A stretch of DNA of 64,000 nucleotides from Xenoacremonium recifei (Eukaryota; Ascomycota; Sordariomycetes; Hypocreales; Nectriaceae), in assembly GCA_012184525.1 (NCBI GenBank), contig WOFQ01000008.1:682001-746000 (forward strand). The letters are read 5' to 3'. The notes beneath the pieces were generated by a model. The model saw only the letters and a list, made by a program, of their open reading frames with translations. It searched no databases and was not told where the DNA came from. The translations under genes were made by a program, and so were the position numbers. Numbering within the stretch: position 1 is the first letter of the stretch; every line of letters begins with the position of its first letter. Shown here one piece after another: positions 59,201 through 64,000 of this stretch.

Positions 59201-60590
59201 AGCTGGAGGAGAACCGGGATGCAGCAGGGAACAGGGTACAGGGGATGGTTGGCAGGGGTGTTTGCGCCAGGGTTTTGCGTTTTTGAGGGGATCATGAAGG
59301 ACACGGGAAGAGCCAGACCAAGACCACGACTGAAAGTTTGCGAGGAGAGGAGGAGGAGGAGTGCCAGCCCAGCGCAGCTTCCATTGCCCGCCCAAGGCAG
59401 ATCCACCTCGCCCACACCTCGCCCTTTCCCTTCCCACCCCTCCCCATCCCAGCTGGCAGGAGCTGGCAGTACTCTGTAGCTGGCAGTGGCTGCTCCAGCA
59501 GCTCCTGCTCCGCATGGTCCACTTCGCCCACCCTCTCGGAGTGTCCTGAGCAGCCTGAGCCTGGCTGGGCAAGCGCAAGGGCGAGAAAGTTGGTAGCTCC
59601 TGTTTTCTCCCCTTGCGCTTTGCTGGTCTCGTTGAACTTTCTCGATCGCCTCGATCGATGGCCTTTCGCCGTGTTTCCCTTTGCGCCTCCAAGGCAAGAA
59701 GGCACCGTTCCCACTCCCCGCTCCGGCCTTAAAGCAGACCGACTGCCTCTTCTCTTCTCTAGCCTGCGCCCCCCCGACCAGAAAGAACTAGGTACCTTTA
59801 TCCTGTCGCCTGACACTGAAGATCGACAACGTGCTTCAAGGTGCATCTTGCTTGCGAGGGGGCTTGTCTATATTAAACGGCCCGTGTACTCTGTGCCGCA
59901 TTGTACGGAAACCTACCTACCTATCTTACTCTGCCTGCCCTTCCCTTCACACTGTTCATTCAAAGTGTGTTGGACCCAAGCTTCCTTCTTTCCTTCTCCT
60001 CTCCATCTCATCTCGGCTCTTATTCCCTGGACATTCTCTTTCAGTCATTCCCGCTGCATTCCATTCCATTCATCGACGATTTCAGCCTTGGTCTGTCCGG
60101 GAAACCCAACAACGCTGTACCTCACGCAGCTACTATCCCCCCAGTCGCATTATCAGCAGCTGCAGCAGTACCAGCTCCTGTCCCGTACCCACGCCGTCGA
60201 CCCTCGCTTCGGACTGGCATCAATAGCGGCATCGGTCCTGTCCCGTCTTTGCCTCCGCCTGCTGGACGCATCTGAGACACCTCAGCCCTCACCCCATTTT
60301 CGAGAACGGGCCTTTATTATTTACGAACCAGACTCTTCTTCCCCGTCACCCCTTGTTTCCCCTGGGACCGACGACCGAGTTCTATAATATTTCAGCCCCT
60401 CCCGCTCGAGTGCGCTCCAATTCGCCTCGCTCCCGCCTCACCTTGCATCTGAGCCATCCTCACCACCTGAGATCCGCTACTTCCGAGGCGCAATTGCGAC
60501 AGCTTCAACTTGAGCTCGACTTCGACAATTTTCCAAATCTTTCGCCCACTCTGGAGTTTCCGACGTGAAGATCCTTTCTGTCCATTCATC
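53204..60590. other. 7.4 kb interval without a convincing gene, upstream of the C2H2 regulator
   Basis: By far the longest non-coding stretch here. Its left ~1.4 kb is AT-richer (PRP31 3' flank). The middle holds four clustered hexamer arrays (55721-55958). The right ~1.2 kb, from about 59340, is pyrimidine-rich and looks like a long leader of the C2H2 gene. Open frames of 178-349 codons exist at 54620-55228 (-), 55662-56198 (+), 56953-57555 (+) and 59338-60387 (+). All have repetitive or Ser/Pro/Arg/Leu-skewed composition and competing frames; I could not assemble a spliced gene. No tRNA or rRNA recognised. Perfect TACGGAGTA at 57152-57160, a TACTCTGTA variant at 59470-59478, and TGTACTGTACA at 59000-59010. 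Confidence 0.55.
55721..55958. repeat. Cluster of four different hexanucleotide arrays
   Basis: Within 240 bases: GAGCTG units (55721-55742), CACTGG/CGCTGG units (55781-55813), GACTCA units (55841-55863) and CAGGAC-like units (55931-55958). All have a 6-base period but different sequences. Confidence 0.8.
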
Positions 60591-61364
60591 ATGGAAGCTC
60601 GAAACGCCGCTGGCCGTCGGGTCTCCCTCCTCAACGATGAGGTTTCGTTCTTTAACGCTTCCTCTGGCAGACACGCCGCCGTTGCTTCCTACCCCACACC
60701 GGGAAGCTGTTCGCCGTCTCCCAACCTCAACACCCCTATGCTCTTCCGGTCAGATTCGTGCGACTCGCAAATGAGCCTCGATCCAAACTCTCCAATGACA
60801 CCTGATCTGGAGTTTTACTCCCGAGGAATGGTGTATTCCATCCCCAACGACTACGGCGATGCGCCTCCCTCCAAGCGCCCAGCTTATGCGGATAGCAGCC
60901 GTTCGAGCTCTTTCGACGACAATCTCAACTCTGGCCTGCCTGAACGGCCAGCGAAGCGTTACCCGTGCCGATACCGCGACAGCCATGGCTGCGAAAAGAC
61001 CTTTACCACCTCAGGCCACGCCTCGCGTCATTCTAAAATCCACACCGCTGAAAAGGCCGTGCAGTGCACATACCCCGGGTGCCAAAAGAAGTTTACCCGT
61101 GCGGATAACATGAAGCAACACTTGGAGACCCATTACAAGGACAAGAGTCGCTCTTCTGGCGGTCAGCGCTCACACAGGACGCCACTTGCAGAGACAAGGA
61201 CCAGCTCGTCAAGCCGGGTGTCAGGAGCTTCATCGCACGCTGCTTCGAACCCTTGGGAGATGCAACTCCCCTCCCTCAACAGGCCTATTGCAGGCCGAAC
61301 ACCGAGTGGACTAGATGCTCTCGCGATGGCAATTGCTTGCCAAGAGCGCGAATCTGCATGCTGA
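60591..61364 (+). CDS. C2H2 zinc-finger transcription factor, FlbC/Nrg1-like
   Basis: Probable nuclear DNA-binding regulator. In Aspergillus, FlbC promotes asexual development; yeast Nrg1 represses glucose-controlled genes. Assignment to FlbC is by memory of the finger sequence. Intronless, 257 aa, starting MEARNAAGRRVSLLNDE (an upstream in-frame ATG at 60510 adds 27 unlikely residues). Residues 30-120 are Ser/Pro/Asp-rich with PNSPMTPDLEFYSRG. A basic RPAKRYPCRYRD leads into two fingers. Finger 1 is C126-x7-C134-x12-H147-x3-H151, with TTSGHASRHSKIHTAEK. Finger 2 is C159-x4-C164-x12-H177-x3-H181, with KKFTRADNMKQHLETH. The C-terminal 70 residues are Ser/Arg-rich. The very long upstream region fits a developmentally regulated gene. 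Confidence 0.85.
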   Translation: MEARNAAGRRVSLLNDEVSFFNASSGRHAAVASYPTPGSCSPSPNLNTPMLFRSDSCDSQMSLDPNSPMTPDLEFYSRGMVYSIPNDYGDAPPSKRPAYADSSRSSSFDDNLNSGLPERPAKRYPCRYRDSHGCEKTFTTSGHASRHSKIHTAEKAVQCTYPGCQKKFTRADNMKQHLETHYKDKSRSSGGQRSHRTPLAETRTSSSSRVSGASSHAASNPWEMQLPSLNRPIAGRTPSGLDALAMAIACQERESAC

Positions 61365-62676
61365 GCTTTGCAACTGCGACGCCCATCCCGCAGCTATCAA
61401 CTGCACTGGTTATTAGACCGGTATAATGCGTTATTGGTAATTCTAATCTACACCACCCGACGTCTTCACCTAACACTCTATTACCAAACGTTTTGGACAT
61501 ATGTTGCAATGAACACCTATTTTCCCCGTTATATCTGGAGAACATGACTTGGCAGATCGGCCTCGGAATACACGAAAAAAGTACACGGCAAAGTCCACAC
61601 AGGCCTCGGCGTTATGGGACGGCATGTCACCAGGGACATGCTACGACTTATTGTTTCTGTTTGCGATATCCTAGGGACGGTGTTTTTAGAAGGCTCACAC
61701 ATACACGATAGGGGCCTTCGCTGGCTTTTGCTTTTTTTTCTTCTTTCAGCGTTGTTTTTTTCTATTTTAGATATATGAACGACATCATGGGAGGCCCATG
61801 GGATGCTCCATGGAGAGAAAAATGCTCGGCGTTGACGGACTTTTTTCTTTCTTCTTCGTCGTTTTGGAGAATCCGATCTCCCCGATTCACGTTGGGAAGG
61901 GTTCTTCAGTCTTCTTCATGTCTCTTGGGCAGCATAGAGAACGCCTGGTGCTTCATCGGAGAGGACAGTGGGTTAGCCGATTGGTATCGTCTAGTGTGCG
62001 AAGCAAAGGAAACAGGCCTCTGGCGAGAGAGAGCGTTCTCTCAAAGTATATAGCTGCAGTTATCACGATCGCTTACACGATTTGGCATCGTGACCAAAAT
62101 CAGAGACATTTAAAACTTCAGAACTACGTCCCCATAATGTAGATATATCTTTGCTCGTATTTCCAAGATTAACATAGATACTCGAGCTACTCAAGGAGAA
62201 GAGATGTCGTTATGTGACAAAGGTCGGTTTCGCACAGCAGTTTCTCCGGCCAGGCTGCAGCGCCGTGGAACCTTCGGTTCTGGGGCAGGCAACTCTGAAG
62301 TGTGGCTGAAACAGTGCGGCGCAGCCAATCAGCTGTGGCGCTCCCCACCTTCCGCTGCCTTCTCGCGGGCGACCTCTGCCATCCACCACCCGGAGCCTTT
62401 CACTTCACCTAACTCACTCTTCCGCTTCACGTTCTCCCTGCGCACATCAACGGCCACCCTTCCGCCTTTCGCGCGCACCCCCGACTCCCGTTTGCATCCC
62501 AAAACTCCGATTCTTTAGCAGAAGACTTCTCTTCGAGAATCGCATCATCAAGTGCGTCACTACCCCGCCAACCCGCCCGCCGCAACGACCCAGGTGAACG
62601 CGGACGACCGTACCCTTTCGTCGCCCTTGCTGACTCCTAATCTCCGACAGTCCTCCTTCATCGCATCCCCAACATC
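61365..62676. other. Intergenic, C2H2 gene 3' side and SUMO promoter
   Basis: About 1.3 kb. T-rich runs near 61720-61760 suit a 3' flank; the last ~300 bases before SUMO are pyrimidine-rich. No gene recognised. Confidence 0.5.
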
Positions 62677-63050
62677 ATGTCCGGCGAGAACGAGAACGGC
62701 AGCCCCTCGGCCGAGCGCCAGGAGGCCCCCCAGGGCAGCGAGCACCTGAATATCAAGGTCACGGATAACAACAACGAGGTTTTCTTCAAGATCAAGCGCA
62801 CCACCAAGCTTGAGAAGTTGATGGGCGCGTTTTGCGAGCGACAAGGCAAGGCGCTGAGCTCCGTCCGATTTCTCTTCGACGGAACCCGGGTCCAGCCTAC
62901 GGATACACCCGATGCGGTATGTTGACATGCGACCTGCGCATTTCGCAGTGGTCAGACGGGAATCAGGCGGCTAACATATGGAATGTGCAGCTCGAGATGC
63001 AAGACGGCGACACCCTCGAGGTGCACCAGGAGCAGGTCGGCGGATGCTGA
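62677..63050 (+). CDS. SMT3: Small ubiquitin-like modifier SUMO (Smt3)
   Basis: Protein modifier attached to lysines through the E1 Aos1-Uba2, E2 Ubc9 and E3 ligases; nuclear and cytoplasmic roles in genome stability and transcription. Exons: 62677-62916 and 62991-63050, 99 aa. A flexible acidic N-terminus is followed by the beta-grasp fold HLNIKVTDNNNEVFFKIK, MGAFCERQGK, VRFLFDGTRV and QDGDTLEVHQEQVGG. The precursor ends G97-G98-Cys. Ulp-type protease therefore needs to remove only one residue to expose the conjugating di-glycine. The intron lies between PTDTPDA and LEMQDGD, with a GCTAAC branch site. It converges on the LIM gene, 370 bases apart. Confidence 0.97.
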
Positions 63051-63420
63051 TGGATGAAAACTCTTGAATTAAAGTCGCGGGGGAGTTCCGGTTCTAGGGA
63101 TGGATGATCGGTGTACATCTTATATTCAGGGCCGGAGCTACAAATAATTTACGACGCACAACAATGCAATGATTTATGTGAAACCTGAAAGAAGCCTTGA
63201 GCTTTGTTCGCAGAGCGATTAGTGATTATTAAGAACGATGCAGTCCAAACACTGTACTATGTATGCCGTACGAACTCGGGAACGAATGATACACAACGCC
63301 AATCAACAACCCACCAACCGTCCATGCGTCTAGCCACCCAGTTCATGCCCATAAAACCGAAAAGAACGCGCATGCTCAAGACCCAAAAAGCAGCCTTATG
63401 AAACCCCTGCAAAACCCCTC
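63051..63420. other. Convergent intergenic region, SUMO / LIM protein
   Basis: 370 bases holding both 3' UTRs. Nothing else recognised. Confidence 0.5.
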
Positions 63421-64000
63421 TCACGCCTTCAACTCCTTGACCCGGCACGCAGTGCACAGCACCACCATGCCTCTGGGCGTTTCCTTCGGGAAGATCTGAC
63501 CATCGTCAAAGCTTCCCTGGCACGAAGCGCAACGGAAACAGTGCTCGTGCCACTCACCTCCAAGAGCCTGGATGTACTGGCCGATGACGGCAGTCCGACA
63601 GTTCTTACACTTGGGAGCGCGTCGCTCGGTGCGTTTTGTCTGGCACTTGATACACCAGGCGTAGCCATCTTTTTCGATATGTGTCATGCCGTGCTCGAAC
63701 GGGTCGCCGCACTCGGCGCAGAAGAAATGACCATAATGCCAGTGCTCGCCCAGAGCCACGATGTGTTCGCCCAGGATGGGCGTCTTGCAGTGCTTGCAGC
63801 GGGGAGCGAATTGCTCGTGCCAGTCGAGGTGGCAGAAGAAGCGAAGGCGCTCGTCGCCGTCCTCTGCCATCGTCATGCCAGGTTCCTCGGGCAGAATTTC
63901 TCCAGCGGCTCGGCGTCTGATCCGGTCGATCCGCTCTTGACGGAGGTGATCCGGCTCGGGGCTGATCTCCATGGCCTCGAGGCTGGTTCCGCAAGAGAAA
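63421..64000 (-). CDS. LIM-domain protein (paxillin-like), 5' part outside window
   Basis: Only the C-terminal ~193 residues are in the window; the frame runs open past the right edge (FSCGTSLEAMEIS). LIM domains are zinc-binding protein-contact modules; fungal three-LIM proteins such as Pxl1 act at polarity sites, the septum and actin. Seen: the second half of LIM1 (SCGTSLE ... FFCHLDWHE). Its two ligand pairs are separated by an inserted basic and acidic stretch of about 40 residues (DHLRQERIDRIRRRAAGEI). Next is a full LIM2 from CKHCKTPILGEHIV through HFFCAECGDPF to WCIKC, and then a full LIM3 from CKNCRTAVIGQYIQ through CFRCASCQGSF to CTAC. The protein stops 11 residues after LIM3's last ligands. 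Naming beyond family would need the N-terminus. Confidence 0.9.
   Translation of the reverse strand, partial: FSCGTSLEAMEISPEPDHLRQERIDRIRRRAAGEILPEEPGMTMAEDGDERLRFFCHLDWHEQFAPRCKHCKTPILGEHIVALGEHWHYGHFFCAECGDPFEHGMTHIEKDGYAWCIKCQTKRTERRAPKCKNCRTAVIGQYIQALGGEWHEHCFRCASCQGSFDDGQIFPKETPRGMVVLCTACRVKELKA

Noticed and set aside
59338..60387. 349-codon frame upstream of the C2H2 gene
   Set aside because: Lies in a pyrimidine-rich tract that yields Ser/Pro/Leu/Phe codons in every frame; overlapping frames are also open. Best read as leader.
1..64000. tRNA, 5S rRNA, transposons and CRISPR arrays
   Set aside because: Looked for A/B-box pairs, the conserved 5S interior, transposase or reverse-transcriptase motifs, terminal repeats and spaced direct repeats; none was convincing by eye.

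Overview
This is nuclear DNA of a filamentous ascomycete (Pezizomycotina), most likely a sordariomycete and possibly of the order Hypocreales. The evidence is short introns (mostly 50-150 nt) with GTRNGT-type donors and CTAAC/CTAAT branch sites, pyrimidine-rich leaders, non-operonic genes on both strands, and fungal forms of the proteins. Species cannot be named from sequence alone. I assembled 21 protein-coding genes with exon boundaries; two run off the window ends. No rRNA, tRNA, transposon, CRISPR or secondary-metabolite core gene was recognised.

Layout, left half. eL33 ribosomal protein (-, cut at the left edge); glucose-6-phosphate dehydrogenase (+); Mediator subunit MED14 (+); protoporphyrinogen oxidase (-); poly(A)-RNA-binding protein NAB2 (-); secreted GH20 hexosaminidase (+); CYP52/CYP539-type P450 (+); Aro8-type aminotransferase (-); a head-to-head pair of unrecognised small membrane proteins (- then +); RIC1 (+).

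Layout, right half. Casein kinase 2 beta (+); PAP2 lipid phosphatase (-); a possible 97-residue protein (-); UMP/CMP kinase (+); La-motif protein (+); small GPI-anchored Ser/Thr-rich protein (-); Arg/Ser-rich protein with Ala/Gly segments (+); CLF1 (-) and PRP31 (+), head to head; a 7.4 kb stretch without a convincing gene; an FlbC/Nrg1-like C2H2 regulator (+); SUMO (+); and a LIM protein (-, cut at the right edge).

Most genes are housekeeping: NADPH supply, heme, transcription, mRNA export and splicing, translation, Golgi traffic, nucleotide and lipid metabolism. The lineage-variable content is the P450, the hexosaminidase, the two small membrane proteins, the GPI protein and the Arg/Ser-rich protein. 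I do not see a new multi-gene system. The best leads are the TATA-equipped divergent membrane-protein pair, very small coding exons (10 nt in eL33, 17 and 21 nt in the G6PD gene), a stop-free intron of 3n length in PRP31, the shared CLF1/PRP31 promoter, the large gene-free interval upstream of the C2H2 regulator, and two short intergenic motifs that recur more often than chance predicts.
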